A stretch of 25,224 bases of DNA, from NCBI GenBank assembly GCA_027625355.1, contig JAQBWI010000004.1, positions 1 through 25,224 on the forward strand, read 5' to 3'. The notes beneath the pieces were generated by a model. That model did no database searches, was not told where the DNA came from, and saw only the letters and a list, made by a program, of their open reading frames with translations. The position numbers and the translations under genes are program-made. This document shows positions 24,649 through 25,224 of this stretch, piece after piece. The DNA is from Pseudomonadota bacterium. Lineage in GTDB: Bacteria > Pseudomonadota > Alphaproteobacteria > HIMB59 > GCA-002718135. The stretch's first letter is position 1, and each line of letters begins with the position of its first letter.

Positions 24649-25224
24649 TTATTTTATTCTTTTATAAATTTTTCCTAAAAATAAAAATAATGTTAGGGCC
24701 CTTGCCATGAAAAATATACAAAGTGAAATCCACAATCCTGTGTTTCCAAAATTATTTAATAGATAAAATGCGGCAAGTAAATAAATGATGACTGAAATTA
24801 TCATTGCATCACGAAGTTCTTTTGTTTGTGAGGCCCCAATAAAAATTCCATCAAATTGAAAACAAAAACAAGAAATAAAAGGAATGATAACAACCCAATA
24901 AGAATACGAAAAACTTAAATTTTTAATATCAGGCAGATCTGTCATGATGGAGATAAAGTTATCTTTGCCAACAAGGTATATTAAAGAAATAAATAAACCT
25001 GTTGATGCACTTAAAATAAATGAATTTTTAATAACATCTGTCAGTAATGTTTTATTTTTGGATCCAATAGAGTAACCCACGATACCTTCTGTTGAAAAAG
25101 CATAAGCATCTAAAATAAACGCTGATAACATGATGAGATTTAATAATATAGTATTTGCTGCAACAACATCTTCACTAATGGTATTCCCTAAGTAGGTAAA
25201 AAAAATGAATGAAAATGTAAGCAG
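24649..25224 (-). CDS. MATE family (DinF-like) exporter, 5'-truncated by the window edge
   Basis: The reading frame stays open to the right edge, so only the C-terminal 191 residues are seen; a Met encoded at 25131 is internal. The visible part has about five to six hydrophobic helices. Residues matching the DinF subgroup are AANTILLNLI, then AFILDAYAFSTEGIVGYSIGSKN (seen in part as LDAYAFSTEG and GYSIGSKN), and a later IPFISCFCFQFDGIFIGAS, which is the C-terminal repeat of the conserved MATE helix. Such proteins export cationic compounds or metabolites using Na+ or H+. Substrate unknown. It is convergent with the upstream MFS gene. Confidence 0.82.
   Translation of the reverse strand: MLTFSFIFFTYLGNTISEDVVAANTILLNLIMLSAFILDAYAFSTEGIVGYSIGSKNKTLLTDVIKNSFILSASTGLFISLIYLVGKDNFISIMTDLPDIKNLSFSYSYWVVIIPFISCFCFQFDGIFIGASQTKELRDAMIISVIIYLLAAFYLLNNFGNTGLWISLCIFFMARALTLFLFLGKIYKRIK

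Overview
The window looks like a piece of chromosome from a streamlined, AT-rich alphaproteobacterium, probably a free-living marine lineage of the SAR11/Pelagibacterales or HIMB59 type. I infer this from low G+C, very short or negative gene spacing, few clear Shine-Dalgarno sites, an osmotrophic ABC transporter, and the typical alphaproteobacterial TCA block sdhCDAB-mdh-sucCDAB-lpd. The exact lineage cannot be fixed from the sequence alone. No tRNA, rRNA, CRISPR array or insertion sequence was recognised.

Region 1 (about 1-6259, + strand) is a catabolic operon. It holds a family-1 (sugar-type) periplasmic binding protein, two MalF/MalG-type permeases, an MtnA-family aldose-1-phosphate isomerase, and a fused class II aldolase/short-chain dehydrogenase. 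No ATPase or sugar kinase is encoded in the window. Isomerase, aldolase and dehydrogenase would form a three-step route for a 5-deoxypentose such as 5-methylthioribose or 5-deoxyribose, giving DHAP plus an aldehyde that the dehydrogenase domain oxidises or reduces. Here the route is joined to a dedicated importer. This is the most interesting hypothesis in the window. A perfect 26-nt palindrome lies between the binding-protein gene and the permeases.

Region 2 (6260-11086) has a DUF924 gene on the minus strand, divergent from a tight six-gene + strand unit. That unit runs family 5 uracil-DNA glycosylase, a 67-aa unknown protein, an MFS transporter, a 46-aa unknown protein, a ZapE/AFG1 ATPase and a membrane-anchored alpha/beta hydrolase. 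Every junction overlaps or abuts, which suggests translational coupling.

Region 3 (11087-11452) is the only long stretch without a firm gene. It holds a G+C-richer segment whose ends pair perfectly (candidate structured RNA, or a small coding gene), two adjacent DnaA-box-like 9-mers followed by AT-rich DNA, a possible sdh promoter, and a terminator-like hairpin just before sdhC.

Region 4 (11453-23409) is the TCA block in order: sdhC, sdhD, sdhA, sdhB (succinate dehydrogenase), mdh, sucC, sucD (succinyl-CoA ligase), sucA, sucB, lpd (2-oxoglutarate dehydrogenase E1, E2, E3). Together these carry 2-oxoglutarate to oxaloacetate except for the fumarase step. All look intact.

Region 5 (23470-25224) holds a second MFS transporter on + and, convergent to it, the C-terminal part of a MATE/DinF-type exporter running off the right edge on -.
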